A DNA stretch of 64,000 bases from Bacilli bacterium (GCA_035326105.1 DAOKYO010000002.1:496001-560000); one strand, 5' to 3'; positions 16,866 to 26,887 are shown, numbered from the stretch's first letter. Translations and numbers: made by a program. Notes: generated from the sequence alone by a model not told the origin.

Positions 16866-18356
16866 TTACGCTCCCGCCTTAATACTTTCCGCTTCTTCAA
16901 TTTCTTTTTGACTGACAAAAGATCTTTTCCATGGAGCGAAACGGAAAACAAAAACACCGATTATCGCCCGCACTACTTCAACCAATCGATCAATGACAAA
17001 AATGAATACAATGAGGTTGTCCTCGATCCCGAGTGCTCGCATAAACTGATGAATTCCCGACGCCTGCACAAAGGCACTGCGATCAATGAAAACAAAAAAC
17101 AAAACCAAGGGAATTTTAATTAAAATGTAGGGCAAATTGGTGATAAGTAGCGGACTGCGGGAATATCCGCCTGCTCGGGTGATAAATATGATATTTACCG
17201 AAAAGAACATAAAGGGAAGACTTAGCGCATGGATGACCATTATCTGGGTTAGTAATTTTTGAGTGTCGGCTTCAAACCCATATATGTAATTAACCAGTGG
17301 TATAGCCGCAACCATAAAGATGGTCGCAACCAATGAAAAAATCATGACATAGCCCAATTGCCAATGGGCATTTTGAACAGCTTCCTCCGTTTTGCCCGCA
17401 CCTAGGCGCGAACCAACAAGAATTGATGCCGCGGTTCCCATACCTCCTACAAAGGCAGTAACCATATCGACGATCCGTTGCGATAAATTGACCGAAGTAA
17501 TATACATCGCATTGCCATAATCAATTCGGGCATAACTGAAGAACATAAAGATGGCAATGCCTTCAGTAATAATTTGGCTGAGTCCAATCGGTATTGAATA
17601 GACAAAGACTTTTTTAGCCAAGGATAAGGGAAATGAAAACAATTCTTTAAATGAACCATAAAACTCAGGCTTATAGTGGAAATAGTAGAAAAGCAAAATA
17701 CTTAATTCCACTAAGCGACTGATAAATGTGGCAATGGCTGCGCCTCTGATGCCCCAGTTAAATCCGTAAATCAATAAAAAATTGAGACCAAAATTGGTGG
17801 TTGCACTACCGATAGTGGCAAATAACGGAATGGTGGTATGTTTTGATGCCCGCAAAGCAAAAGCAATCGGAGTTGTAAACAGCAATGGTATGAACGTCAA
17901 TATAATAATACGAAGGTATTGGGTTCCATAATTGACCATGAGAGCGCCATCATTTTCCGTGGTGGCAAAAAAGCGAATAATGTCTTCCGCATATACGAAG
18001 CCAAAAATGCCCAAAATAAGGGTAAAGAAAGCGACCATCACAAAACTAAAACCAAAAACCTGTTTTACTTTTTGATAGTGTTTGGCTCCCATATATTGAG
18101 CGATATAAATTGAAGCCGAAACCGCAAACATTGTAACTATATTAAAAGCGCTATTGAAGTAGCGATTGGCGATCATAATTGAACTGGTGCCGACTTCTGC
18201 GCTCCCAAGATTTGCTAGCGACCATCGACCGATCATCGCCGAGTCAAGAAAGTTGACAAAAGCGCTTAAAAGCTGGTGAATGGCTATCGGCAAGGCAACG
18301 ACAAAAAGCTCATGGTAGAAAGCTTTATTGCCGATAAACTTTTTAATAAAATTCAT
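16866..18356 (-). CDS. MATE-family multidrug/sodium antiporter
   Basis: 496 residues with twelve predicted membrane helices in two similar halves, the layout of the MATE (NorM/DinF) exporters that expel cationic drugs or metabolites by Na+ or H+ antiport. Internal features include the repeated LG(A/S)R..GA.KTEEA segment of the second half (GSRLGAGKTEEAVQNA) and the matching AQYMGAKHYQKVKQV of the first. GAGG lies five to six bases before the ATG. The dehydrogenase gene starts one base after the stop. Confidence 0.92.
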   Translation of the reverse strand: MNFIKKFIGNKAFYHELFVVALPIAIHQLLSAFVNFLDSAMIGRWSLANLGSAEVGTSSIMIANRYFNSAFNIVTMFAVSASIYIAQYMGAKHYQKVKQVFGFSFVMVAFFTLILGIFGFVYAEDIIRFFATTENDGALMVNYGTQYLRIIILTFIPLLFTTPIAFALRASKHTTIPLFATIGSATTNFGLNFLLIYGFNWGIRGAAIATFISRLVELSILLFYYFHYKPEFYGSFKELFSFPLSLAKKVFVYSIPIGLSQIITEGIAIFMFFSYARIDYGNAMYITSVNLSQRIVDMVTAFVGGMGTAASILVGSRLGAGKTEEAVQNAHWQLGYVMIFSLVATIFMVAAIPLVNYIYGFEADTQKLLTQIMVIHALSLPFMFFSVNIIFITRAGGYSRSPLLITNLPYILIKIPLVLFFVFIDRSAFVQASGIHQFMRALGIEDNLIVFIFVIDRLVEVVRAIIGVFVFRFAPWKRSFVSQKEIEEAESIKAGA

Positions 18357-18420
18357 AGATACCTCGAAAGAGACAAGAGAAATTATACTCTCGTCCGCAC
18401 AATTTATCTATAAAAAACCA

Positions 18421-19689
18421 TTACTCTTCCGCTGACGAAATTTTTTCAACCTTTACTTTATTAACCGTAAATTGATCGGCTTCCGTGATCGTAAAAAGAT
18501 AACCGCCAAATTGAAAACTATCACCAACCTGAGCAAAGCGATCAAGCATATCTTGGCAAAATCCTCCGACCGTGGTATAGTCCGTATCTACTTCTTGGGA
18601 ACAATCAATCAAATCAAAGAAATCTTCGATATTCATCATTCCGTCAATGATGAACATATCCTCGCCAATTTTTGTCACTTGTTCTTCAATCTCATCGGTT
18701 TCATCCCAAATGTCGCCGACAATTTCTTCAATGATATCTTCAAGGGTAATGATGCCTTCGGTTCCCCCAAATTCGTCAACCACAACCGCCATATGTCGTT
18801 TATTGGTTTTAAAATCCTCTAGTACATCACTGATAAGTTTAGAGCGATGAACAAACATCGGCTTAACCATAATCTTTCTTATCATATCCGGGGTAACATT
18901 TTCTTTTACAAGGATTGCCTTCAAAAGTTTTTTGGTCGGGATTATGCCAATCACATTATCGACTGTCCCCTCGTAAACCGGAATTCTTGAATAGGTGAAA
19001 ATATCGCTGTCTAAAAGGACTTGATTAATGTCGTCTTCAATATCTAAGGCAAAAACATCGACGCGCGGAGTCATACATTCAAACGCCTCCGTGTCGGCAA
19101 AATCAATCGCCGAATGGAGCAGTTCGCCCTTCTTCTCGTCGATTGCGCCGCTTTTCTCGATCTCATCCACCATGACGTTTAATTCTTCGTCGGTTGTATC
19201 GTCCGCTTCTTCTTTGGCTTTACGTTTTTCGGACAAACGTTTTCTCATTTTATCAAGCGGTATGGTAACCACCTTAACTATCGGAAAAAATAAGTAATAA
19301 AAAACTCGCATTAATGGTGCGTATAAATGGGCCAAAGTAAATGAATAACGCAGTGAAATAGTCTTAGGAGTGATCTCACAGAAAATTAATAGCACCAGAA
19401 AAACAATCGCCACTCCTATGCTTGAAGCAACTTCACCCATCGATAGAGTAATCATTGCTACCAAAGATGAAACTGCCACATTAGTCAATGCATTGCCTAA
19501 AAGAACGATTGATACCGTATCGCCAAAATTTTCCGCCAATCCAAGTGCCAATTTATTTATTGGTGTCGGTTTCCTCTCAATTTCTTTTTTTAGTCGCAAA
19601 TGGTTAACCGAACCATAAACAACCTCCGCGCTGCTAAAAAAGAAACTCAACAGAAGCAGAATACCGATGAGAACGTACTTAAAAATCAT
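18421..19689 (-). CDS. CNNM/CBS/CorC-type membrane protein (hemolysin C family)
   Basis: 422 residues: CNNM (DUF21) membrane domain with four helices (about 1-150), a cytoplasmic linker, a CBS pair (about 205-325, beginning ECMTPRVDVFALDI and including VDEFGGTEGIITLEDI), and a CorC_HlyC domain at the end (about 340-420). Members such as MpfA and YhdP affect Mg2+ export or homeostasis. The ATG at 19689 has GGGAGG upstream and follows the previous stop by one base. It is the second of two tandem CNNM genes; the first lacks the C-terminal domain, so they may form a heteromer (inference). Confidence 0.92.
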   Translation of the reverse strand: MIFKYVLIGILLLLSFFFSSAEVVYGSVNHLRLKKEIERKPTPINKLALGLAENFGDTVSIVLLGNALTNVAVSSLVAMITLSMGEVASSIGVAIVFLVLLIFCEITPKTISLRYSFTLAHLYAPLMRVFYYLFFPIVKVVTIPLDKMRKRLSEKRKAKEEADDTTDEELNVMVDEIEKSGAIDEKKGELLHSAIDFADTEAFECMTPRVDVFALDIEDDINQVLLDSDIFTYSRIPVYEGTVDNVIGIIPTKKLLKAILVKENVTPDMIRKIMVKPMFVHRSKLISDVLEDFKTNKRHMAVVVDEFGGTEGIITLEDIIEEIVGDIWDETDEIEEQVTKIGEDMFIIDGMMNIEDFFDLIDCSQEVDTDYTTVGGFCQDMLDRFAQVGDSFQFGGYLFTITEADQFTVNKVKVEKISSAEE

Positions 19690-19690
19690 A

Positions 19691-20707
19691 TTAATCACGT
19701 CCTCCCAAAGCATTTATTGTTTTTTCATCCGTTTCGCCGACCAACTCTTCGAGAACATCTTCCATCGTCACCATTCCGATGAGGTGTTTAGAGACATCAC
19801 GAACAAAAGCCATATGGGTTGAATGCTTTTTAAATCCTTCGAGAATGTCGTCAAGTTTGACTTTGGGTGAAACAAAATAAGGCGGTGTCAATGTTTCTTG
19901 AATCGAAATATTGGGGTTTTCCAAATACTTTTTTAAATAGGAACGAACAAAAAGTACACCGATAATATTATCGATATTATTGATATAAACCGGAATTCGG
20001 GAGTAGGAAGAATGGAGAATAATCTCATGCAATTTTTCGTGCGTAAGTTGCGTGATGTCAATTCCATAAATTCGCTCGCGCGGAGTTAAAACCTCGTTGA
20101 CAAACGTGGAGTCAAAATCAATTGCCGAGTGAATAATTTCGCTTTCATCGGCATCCAGTTTTCCTTCTTCCTCAATGCTTTCTACCGCATTTGATAAATC
20201 TTCTTCAGTGACTTTATCTTCTTCTTTCATTCTAAAAATATGGCTTAGCAATTTATTCAATCCGTAAAAAATAATCGATATCGGCCATAGTAAAAATACT
20301 AGGCCCATTATTAGATAACTATTGATCATTGCCACTTTATCCGGGATGGCCCGAGCTATATTTTTAGGTATTGAATCGCATATTAAAAATATGATTAATG
20401 ATATGACGATGGTTGAGACCAGCGAGCCCAGACCTTCATCTTTTAAATAGCCGACAAAAAGAATGGTCGCCAAGGTTGACATGGCAACTTGCAACAAATT
20501 ATTTAATATTAAAACCGTGACCAGGGTCTGATCAATTCGGTCCGTTATTTTTACTGCTAAGCGGGCGGCATGGTTGCCATTATCCGCTTTGACCTTTAGT
20601 TTAATGCGGTTGCAAGATGTATATGCGGTTTCGCTAGCGCCAAAAAAAGCACCAATCAAAATCAAACAAATTATAATCAACCATCGCAGAGGATCATCAG
20701 ACGGCAT
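19691..20707 (-). CDS. CNNM/CBS membrane protein lacking the CorC_HlyC domain
   Basis: 338 residues. The N-terminal CNNM domain has the hallmark GAFFGASETAYTS and four helices, followed by a CBS pair that ends with GMVTMEDVLEELVGE. The protein stops there, about 80 residues before the end of a full-length family member, so the CorC_HlyC domain is absent by architecture and not by frameshift. I prefer the ATG at 20707 (MPSDDPLRW), which matches the usual family start. An upstream in-frame ATG at 20725 has no ribosome site. The next gene starts one base after its stop. Confidence 0.88.
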   Translation of the reverse strand: MPSDDPLRWLIIICLILIGAFFGASETAYTSCNRIKLKVKADNGNHAARLAVKITDRIDQTLVTVLILNNLLQVAMSTLATILFVGYLKDEGLGSLVSTIVISLIIFLICDSIPKNIARAIPDKVAMINSYLIMGLVFLLWPISIIFYGLNKLLSHIFRMKEEDKVTEEDLSNAVESIEEEGKLDADESEIIHSAIDFDSTFVNEVLTPRERIYGIDITQLTHEKLHEIILHSSYSRIPVYINNIDNIIGVLFVRSYLKKYLENPNISIQETLTPPYFVSPKVKLDDILEGFKKHSTHMAFVRDVSKHLIGMVTMEDVLEELVGETDEKTINALGGRD

Positions 20708-20753
20708 TAAGCAACCACACTCCATTCATAAACATAAAAGATTACGTGTAGGT

Positions 20754-20762
20754 ATTATAACA
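20754..20762 (-). promoter_or_regulatory. Extended -10 promoter of the CNNM pair
   Basis: TGTTATAAT on the minus strand is a full TGnTATAAT extended -10. No good -35 is seen. It lies about 45 bases before the chosen start. Confidence 0.5.
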
Positions 20763-20784
20763 TACGAAAAGCATTCATTGATAT

Positions 20785-20811
20785 AAAAAAAGAGGATTGA
20801 ACCTCTTTTTA
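20785..20811 (-). terminator. Terminator of nrdDG
   Basis: AGAGG/CCTCT stem with a six-base loop, followed on the minus strand by seven T residues. It begins within the nrdG stop codon region. Confidence 0.75.
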
Positions 20812-21306
20812 GTATTGATCGACTACAATTTTTCCGGTTTTTCGACTTTGAGCGACATTGATACAACGCTGATTGGATGAGCCCCTAAAACGTAAGGACA
20901 AATCTCTTTCTTGAAGGACAAAAGGTCCATCAATTAAAACATCGGTTAGAGCCAGCAGCGCATCAAGTTGCTCATCCTTATGAGCCATCTCCATGAGTTC
21001 CTCATATAGGTAGCCCGTATATATAATGAGATGTAACTTGCGATTTTTTACTTCTCGGGCCAATTCTAACGCGGATTCAATTTGATATAAGGGATCGCCC
21101 CCCGTCAGAGTTACTCCCGAAACCAAATCTGCTTCATCAAGTAACTCCAGAACACGCTTAAGCGTCACCTCTTGGCCACCTGCCATATCCCAAGTACCGG
21201 GGTTATGGCAACCTTTGCAGTGGTGATTGCAGCCTTGAAAGAAAACCGCGAAGCGAATTCCAGGGCCGTCGACAATTGATTCAGTTTCAATGCCAGCCAG
21301 TCGCAT
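20809..21306 (-). CDS. nrdG: Anaerobic ribonucleotide reductase activase
   Basis: 165 residues of the radical SAM superfamily. It cleaves S-adenosylmethionine with a [4Fe-4S] cluster to install the glycyl radical on NrdD. The cluster motif is CNHHCKGC, near residues 31-38, preceded by [13 protein letters not shown]. The glycine-rich TLTGGDPL follows. Length matches the family. It starts two bases after the nrdD stop, so the two are co-expressed. The strong terminator at 20785-20811 ends the unit. Confidence 0.96.
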   Translation of the reverse strand: MRLAGIETESIVDGPGIRFAVFFQGCNHHCKGCHNPGTWDMAGGQEVTLKRVLELLDEADLVSGVTLTGGDPLYQIESALELAREVKNRKLHLIIYTGYLYEELMEMAHKDEQLDALLALTDVLIDGPFVLQERDLSLRFRGSSNQRCINVAQSRKTGKIVVDQY

Positions 21307-21308
21307 AT

Positions 21309-23651
21309 CTATTTTTCATCCGTGCAGGAACAGGCGGGAGTCAGATCCGCTTTAGTCATATGTTTGACGCGATGCTCCAGCTCCGCGCGTTTGCCATTAT
21401 TAAAACGATCCACGGTTCCTACTAAGTAACCGGTTATTCTCCGAATACGCTCGAACTTAATGCCATCTTCTGTTCGGCCACAGCGAGGGCAAACATTGTC
21501 GATAATGCCGTTATAGCCACATACTGGATCCCGGTCGACCGGATGGTTAACCGCACCATAGCCAATTCCCGAATCATGCATGCAGCGAATGATGGTCTCG
21601 AAGGCTTCCGGATTCTTGGCCACATCGCCATCTACTTCTACATAGGTTATATGTCCGCCATTTGTCAAAGCATGATAAGGAGCTTCAATTTGAATCTTAT
21701 CCTTAATCTTAATTGGGTAATAAACCGGCACATGGAAGGAGTTAGTATAGAAGTCTTGATCTGTAACCCCCTTGATGACTCCGTATTTTTGCTTATCAAG
21801 ACGGACGAAACGGCCACTTAAGCCCTCGGCGGGTGTCCCAATCAAAGAGAAGTTTAGTTGGTACTGCTTGGTATAGTTGTCGCAAAGAGTGCGCATGTGT
21901 TTAATAATTCGTAGCCCGAGTTCCTGTGATTTTGGATCCTCGCCGTGATGATGACCCGTGAGTGCCACTAGCGCTTCAGCAAGACCGATAAAACCGATGG
22001 TTAATGTTCCGTGACGTAGTACACTTCTCACTTCATCATTTGGCCCTAATGTGTCGCTATCGAGCCAAACATGTTCGCCCATAAGAAAGGGGAAATTATA
22101 AACCCGTTTCCGGCACTGTATCTCGTAGCGTTCCAAAAGCTGATCTCGCACTAAGTCCATTAATTCATCAAGCCGAGCAAAAAAGTCTTTTTCATTTGGA
22201 TGCTCAATTGCAATCCGCGGTAAATTGACTGAGGTGAATGAAAGATTCCCCCGGCCGTTGACAACTTCTTTATCTTTGTCAACATTGCTTACAACCCGCG
22301 TCCGGCAACCCATATAGGTGGCCTCAGTCCGCCAATCGTTCGGCTTGTAATATTGAAGATTAAAAGGGGAATCTAAGAAACTAAAGTTAGGAAATAACCG
22401 GTGCCCACTGACGACGATTGCTTTCTTAAAGAGATCGTAATTAGGATCAGCGGGATTATAGTTTATTCCTTCTTTAACTTTGAAAATTTGGATAGGGAAA
22501 ATTGGTGTCTCGCCATTTCCCAAGCCCGCCAAGGTGGCATCCAGCATCTTGTCCATAACCAAACGCCCCTCCGGGGAGGTATCTGTCCCATAGTTTAATG
22601 AGGAGAATGGAACCTGAGCTCCTGCCCGAGAATGCATCGTGTTAAGATTATGAACCAAAGCTTCCATTGCCTGATAGGTTTCGTCTGCCACTTCCTGCTT
22701 GGATACCCTCAGCACATGGGCATGAAGCTTTTCGTTTGGAGCGTCGGGAAAACGTTTTTTAAGAATTTCAAGCAACTTACTGTTAAAGGCGATAGCCTCT
22801 AAGGAAGCAGGGCATGACGATTGTTCTTCGGCCTCTTTAATAATGCTCTTGGCATCATCTTTTGTTAATTCTTCATCAAAAATACCATACATTTTCAAAA
22901 CATTGCTCACCAGGGCTTTACGATAACTCTTTTTAACTCCCGGGGCCATCGCATAATCAAAGTTTGGAATACTTTGACCGCCGTGTTGATCATTCTGATT
23001 CGCCTGGATGGCGATTGCCGCTAAAGAGGCATAGGCCCGTATGGAATTCGGTTCACGTAAAAATCCATGTCCCGTTGAAAAGCCATCCTCGAACAACTTT
23101 GTTAAATCAATCTGACAGCACGTCATCGTCAGGGTATAAAAATCCATATCATGAATGTGAATGTCACCATTTTTGTGCGCATCAGCAAATGGTTTGCCGA
23201 TTACCTGACTCACATAAAATTCTTTGGCTGACTCGCTGCCGTATTTAAGCATGGTTCCCATTGCCGTATCACCATCGATATTGGCATTTTCCCGCTTGTT
23301 ATCATTTTCCGAAGCATCTTTGAAAGTCAAATCATGCAAAGTATGCATTAAACTGGTGTTCGCTTCCCGAATCCGAGTGCGCTCAGCCCGATAAAGAATA
23401 AAGCGCTTAGAAACAGCACTTTCTCCATGTTCGATGAGAGTATCCTCAATCAAATCCTGAATGTCTTCAACTTTTGGCAATTTGTTGTCCTTATAAAAGA
23501 CATCAATTTTAGCCAATACATCATCGACAACCGATTCAACCTTGGCATCATCGTCGATATCCGCCGCACTAAAAGCCTTATCGATGGCAACGAAAATTTT
23601 CCGCTCATCAAATACTTCTTTTCGACCATCTCGTTTAATAATTTTTCGCAT
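21309..23651 (-). CDS. nrdD: Anaerobic (class III) ribonucleoside-triphosphate reductase
   Basis: 780 residues. An N-terminal ATP-cone (about 1-95, beginning [17 protein letters not shown]) senses dATP/ATP. The catalytic 10-stranded barrel follows, and the C-terminal glycyl radical site is [14 protein letters not shown] with Gly at about 741. Four cysteines in CGYN...CPRCG form the zinc site. It reduces ribonucleotides to deoxyribonucleotides without oxygen, which points to an anaerobic or facultative life. The ATG is preceded by AGGAAGGAAT. A strong promoter lies at 23737-23765 and a 17-bp inverted repeat further upstream at 23912. Confidence 0.97.
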   Translation of the reverse strand: MRKIIKRDGRKEVFDERKIFVAIDKAFSAADIDDDAKVESVVDDVLAKIDVFYKDNKLPKVEDIQDLIEDTLIEHGESAVSKRFILYRAERTRIREANTSLMHTLHDLTFKDASENDNKRENANIDGDTAMGTMLKYGSESAKEFYVSQVIGKPFADAHKNGDIHIHDMDFYTLTMTCCQIDLTKLFEDGFSTGHGFLREPNSIRAYASLAAIAIQANQNDQHGGQSIPNFDYAMAPGVKKSYRKALVSNVLKMYGIFDEELTKDDAKSIIKEAEEQSSCPASLEAIAFNSKLLEILKKRFPDAPNEKLHAHVLRVSKQEVADETYQAMEALVHNLNTMHSRAGAQVPFSSLNYGTDTSPEGRLVMDKMLDATLAGLGNGETPIFPIQIFKVKEGINYNPADPNYDLFKKAIVVSGHRLFPNFSFLDSPFNLQYYKPNDWRTEATYMGCRTRVVSNVDKDKEVVNGRGNLSFTSVNLPRIAIEHPNEKDFFARLDELMDLVRDQLLERYEIQCRKRVYNFPFLMGEHVWLDSDTLGPNDEVRSVLRHGTLTIGFIGLAEALVALTGHHHGEDPKSQELGLRIIKHMRTLCDNYTKQYQLNFSLIGTPAEGLSGRFVRLDKQKYGVIKGVTDQDFYTNSFHVPVYYPIKIKDKIQIEAPYHALTNGGHITYVEVDGDVAKNPEAFETIIRCMHDSGIGYGAVNHPVDRDPVCGYNGIIDNVCPRCGRTEDGIKFERIRRITGYLVGTVDRFNNGKRAELEHRVKHMTKADLTPACSCTDEK

Positions 23652-23736
23652 AATTCCTTCCTCTTGGCATAGGAAAATATTAGGCTTTCCCCTGCCTTCA
23701 ATCTTGAAACGCTCTGTTCCTCAAATTGGTAATTCA

Positions 23737-23765
23737 ATTATATGCAAGCGTTTTATTTTTAACAA
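23737..23765 (-). promoter_or_regulatory. nrdDG promoter
   Basis: TTGTTA, 17-bp spacer and a perfect TATAAT on the minus strand; the leader is about 80 bases. A cre-like AGAAAGCGCTATAT (11 of 14 matches) lies at 23787-23800, upstream of the -35. Confidence 0.7.
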
Positions 23766-23911
23766 CCGATTTTTACGAATTAAAAAATATAGCGCTTTCT
23801 GAAAATTTCCATGAAAACAAAAACCATTGTTTTATTTTGTTTTTATAAGGCTTTTTTATTCTTTACTAGAAAACGACTAACATGAATTGAAAATAATTTT
23901 CAGGCATTTTC

Positions 23912-23928
23912 TTGTGCACTTTGCACAA
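23912..23928. promoter_or_regulatory. Inverted repeat upstream of nrdDG
   Basis: TTGTGCACTTTGCACAA, with seven-base perfect arms and a three-base spacer, about 150 bases upstream of the nrdDG -35. A near-copy occurs at 52057-52074 before the MalK-type ATPase gene. A transcription factor site is likely; the factor is unknown. Confidence 0.5.
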
Positions 23929-23953
23929 TTTTTATACATTTGCTCGTCTGAAC

Positions 23954-23979
23954 AAAAAAAGCCGCATTTCGCGGCTTCA
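23954..23979 (-). terminator. Terminator of the 416-residue membrane protein gene
   Basis: GCCGC/GCGGC stem with loop GAAAT and seven T residues on the minus strand, 23 bases after the stop codon at 24002. Confidence 0.85.
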
Positions 23980-24001
23980 AAAATTTATAAATAAGACAAT
24001 G

Positions 24002-25252
24002 CTATTTTTTTGCTTGGCCATTAGCCTTGGCCACATCATCAATAAGCATAAATGCCCGCTTGACGGATAGAGCCGACTTGATTTTTATCATCGTGGGCAC
24101 TTCTCTATAGGCTTTGGTTGCCGATGAATCGCGAACCGGAATCGTGCTGTTGGCATATTCTTTGGGGTTTAATGCCAAGAATAGTTTAACGGTCTTGCCT
24201 CCAATTGCGATTTTGGCAATCTCTTGCCGATGAAGTCTGAATGTTTCAGCCGTATGGGAAATTCGATTGTGGAACCCATAGGCTAAAAGGTAATCTCTGA
24301 TTTGCTCATAACTAGTCTTGTCTTCCTCGGATATCATCTTTAGTTTCTCTTCGAAGGGAACAGATACGATTTTAGGAAATCCGCCATCTTCTTCCACCGC
24401 ATTCGATTTTGCTTGCGCTTCCTTTTCCTCCGTTTCCAACTCCACGGGGGGAACAGTTTCTTCCTCTTCAATTATAGGTTCTTCTTCAGTCGGTTTTTCA
24501 ATTGGTTCTTCCGCCGGCTTAATGGTCTCGGCTTCAGTTGCTTTTTCATTTGAAATCGGTTCTTCAAGGATAGCCCGATTTAATGTTAAGGGTTCATGAT
24601 TTCTAAAATAAATGTCCAACTCCTCGCGCACAATTGAGTGAACGACCGATGGCGTAAGTTCATTTTTTGCCACCGAAGTTTCTTTTTCAACAGCCTGGTC
24701 GTTTGTAATCGATGCGCTCACTTGCGAAACCATTTCTTCTTTTAAAGGAAGATCTGGTTCCTTAACCTCAGCTTTAAGACCTTTGGGCTTTTTAACCCGA
24801 ACAATGGTAATTCCATTAAATCCAACCAAAAGACCCGCTACTGACATAATAGCCATCATACTAATCGCATAAATAGTAATTAAGCGTGTGTGCTCGTCCG
24901 TTGAAGCCAATGAATTCGCCCATTGGTTACGGTAAAGCAAAACCGCACCCAAATTGGCCATCGTGACTAGAAAAATCACTATCCCAATGATATCCGTCCA
25001 ATTTCCCCGACGCCTAATTAGTTTTACTAACCAAGCTATGACGAATACCAAAGTAAAAACGACAACAAACATCATTAAATCATAAAGAAAACTTGAAAAT
25101 TCAAAAGTTAAAAATGCATTATACATTCCTACAAAAGCGTTGGGGATAAGGGAAAAGATGCTTCCGGTCGAAATGATTAAAGTTGAAAATAAACAGTAGG
25201 CTATAAATGACAAAATAAAACTAGTAATAAAAACAATTTGCGCTCTTTTCAT
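24002..25252 (-). CDS. Membrane protein with acidic linker and unnamed conserved C-terminal domain
   Basis: 416 residues. Four N-terminal helices (about 8-30, 50-75, 85-105, 130-155) are followed by a long Glu/Pro-rich linker (about 165-300). The C-terminal domain of about 115 residues begins KLKMISEEDKTSYEQIRDYL and contains GGKTVKLFLALNPKEY and VPTMIKIKSALSVKRAFMLI. I have seen this kind of domain in uncharacterised Bacillota proteins but cannot name it; its alternating helices and strands and basic residues would suit a nucleic-acid or protein contact. A strong AAGGAG precedes the ATG. It stands alone, divergent from corA. Confidence 0.85.
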   Translation of the reverse strand: MKRAQIVFITSFILSFIAYCLFSTLIISTGSIFSLIPNAFVGMYNAFLTFEFSSFLYDLMMFVVVFTLVFVIAWLVKLIRRRGNWTDIIGIVIFLVTMANLGAVLLYRNQWANSLASTDEHTRLITIYAISMMAIMSVAGLLVGFNGITIVRVKKPKGLKAEVKEPDLPLKEEMVSQVSASITNDQAVEKETSVAKNELTPSVVHSIVREELDIYFRNHEPLTLNRAILEEPISNEKATEAETIKPAEEPIEKPTEEEPIIEEEETVPPVELETEEKEAQAKSNAVEEDGGFPKIVSVPFEEKLKMISEEDKTSYEQIRDYLLAYGFHNRISHTAETFRLHRQEIAKIAIGGKTVKLFLALNPKEYANSTIPVRDSSATKAYREVPTMIKIKSALSVKRAFMLIDDVAKANGQAKK

Positions 25253-25386
25253 TTTGCTATCTCCTTTTTTATATTTTACAATATTAGAGATAGAAAAAGC
25301 AAAAAATACGCCTTTTGTTTTGTGTTTGTTTTTTTCTTGCTCTTGGCGTATTGTGAAGTAATGAACTAAATAACGGAGGAATCATT

Positions 25387-26364
25387 ATGATAAAAGTATT
25401 TAGAGAAGATAATGGTCACCTTGTCTCGTCAACGCATGAAAATAATGACTTTTCCGCGATCGCCGAAAATGTATGGATTGATATTTCCAGCCCTTCGCTT
25501 GATACCTTAAAAGAGTTGAGTAAACTGACTGCTTTGCCTTTGGAATTTTTAGTCAGCGCGCTCGACAGTGAAGAATCTGCACGTGCTGACTATGATGAAG
25601 GCAATACTTTAATTGTTTTAGATACGCCTGTGGAGCGAATTCAAAGTGAAAAAAAGGAAACGAAGCCATTATTTGAGACCATCCCTTTTGTAATTATATA
25701 CAATCAATCTTACTATGTTACATTACATCAAGAAGAGAGTAATCTTATCAATCAACTGGTGATCAAGAGTAAATTGCTTGAGCCTCACAAACATGTGCGG
25801 ATGACTCTTCATCTTCTTTTTACCTTAGCTCAAAATTTTATCGGCAGCTTAAAAAGAATTGATGCGCGCTCGCGGGCGATTGAAAGTCGACTACATTCTT
25901 CAATGAAGAACAAGGAACTATTCGATCTTATGGAATTAAATAAGATGTTGGTTTACTTTTCAACTGCTCTCAATGCCGACAAAGCCGTATCCGAAAGACT
26001 GAAGAAAACTGCCGATTATAAAAAATATGAAGATGACTACGATTTGATGGAAGATGTCCAGGTCGAACTAAACCAAGCTATTGAAATGTGTTCGATTTAC
26101 CGTGATATCTTGGCAGGCATGATGGACGCTTTTGCCTCGATAATTTCGAATAATCTAAATATCGTGATGAAGGTTTTAGCCATTCTTACTATCGTCCTTT
26201 CGATTCCGACGCTTATTGCCTCCTTCTACGGAATGAACATTACTTCCGGGATGCCACTTCAAGACACCCCTAATTCCTTTTGGATTATCATTGCAATCAG
26301 TGCTTTCTTTGCTTTAATTGGGGGCATTGCGCTGATGGTTTTTGAAAAAAGGCACAAACGCTAA
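25387..26364 (+). CDS. corA: CorA-family divalent cation channel
   Basis: 325 residues of the CorA family (Mg2+, Co2+, Ni2+ uptake; homopentamer). A large soluble N-terminal domain with a long helix is followed by two C-terminal helices. The signature Gly-Met-Asn lies in FYGMNI at about residues 280-285, at the end of the first helix, and the C-terminus is basic (EKRHKR). Length is typical. ATAACGGAGGAATCATT gives an excellent ribosome site. An imperfect AATACGCC/GGCGTATT inverted repeat (25305-25352) lies in the leader region; no M-box-like fold was recognised. Confidence 0.94.
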   Translation: MIKVFREDNGHLVSSTHENNDFSAIAENVWIDISSPSLDTLKELSKLTALPLEFLVSALDSEESARADYDEGNTLIVLDTPVERIQSEKKETKPLFETIPFVIIYNQSYYVTLHQEESNLINQLVIKSKLLEPHKHVRMTLHLLFTLAQNFIGSLKRIDARSRAIESRLHSSMKNKELFDLMELNKMLVYFSTALNADKAVSERLKKTADYKKYEDDYDLMEDVQVELNQAIEMCSIYRDILAGMMDAFASIISNNLNIVMKVLAILTIVLSIPTLIASFYGMNITSGMPLQDTPNSFWIIIAISAFFALIGGIALMVFEKRHKR

Positions 26365-26378
26365 CTCATTTATATTAA

Positions 26379-26406
26379 AAAGCCACCATCGGGTCATCGT
26401 GGCTTT
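26379..26406. terminator. Terminator after corA
   Basis: AAAGCCAC (26379-26386) pairs with GTGGCTTT (26399-26406) around a 12-base loop. The T tract after it is short. A second hairpin, AGACAC/GTGTCT with TTTTT, follows at 26469-26493. Confidence 0.55.
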
Positions 26407-26524
26407 AATTAAATTTACGATTAGAATGATGGAAAACTAATCCCGGTATTCATTTGTTAAGAAGAAGAAGACACTGTAAATTTGTGTCTTTTTCAAGCAT
26501 TTTATTTTTGATATTAATTAATAT

Positions 26525-26887
26525 CTAGAGTTTTCTTCTTCGAAAATATTTTACGCTACATTTACCATCATTAAAGAATGTCTCAATTTCAAAGGCCAAA
26601 GGTCCATTCTTATATATTCGATCATAGATTAACTTTAAATTGCTGGTATATCCTTCAACCGTTTCCCATCCATTATCCGGCAACTTAATGCTTAAATTAT
26701 AGCCACTTATGTCGCCGTTTTTTAGTCCAATTGCGTAAGATAATATATTGTCCCGCCACTTATATCCCAGCCCTTGTAAATTTTCCAATCCATAAACTTG
26801 GGCCATTTCATTCCAAAAGTTGCCAATTGTATCATACTGCGCCTCATCGGTTAAGATGAAATCTCTTGTTACACCCTTAAATACCAT
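26525..26887 (-). CDS. GyrI-like small-molecule-binding domain protein
   Basis: 120 residues, a stand-alone GyrI-like (AraC effector-binding) domain. Features include GLGYKWRDNILSYAIGLK in the middle and the C-terminal pair of strands around IYDRIYKNGPLAFEIETFF. Such proteins bind drugs or other hydrophobic ligands, or hydrolyse cyclic peptides in some cases; the ligand here is unknown. There is no DNA-binding domain. The ribosome site GAAGGAAAAC is moderate. It is a single gene between corA (convergent) and tRNA-Glu. Confidence 0.8.
   Translation of the reverse strand: MVFKGVTRDFILTDEAQYDTIGNFWNEMAQVYGLENLQGLGYKWRDNILSYAIGLKNGDISGYNLSIKLPDNGWETVEGYTSNLKLIYDRIYKNGPLAFEIETFFNDGKCSVKYFRRRKL

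Noticed and set aside
18472..18822. 116-codon frame antisense to the CNNM/CBS gene
   Set aside because: It lies entirely over a conserved CBS/CorC domain and lacks start signals.
25300..25380. Mg2+ sensing M-box RNA before corA
   Set aside because: The leader is too short and only an imperfect eight-base inverted repeat with a large loop is present.
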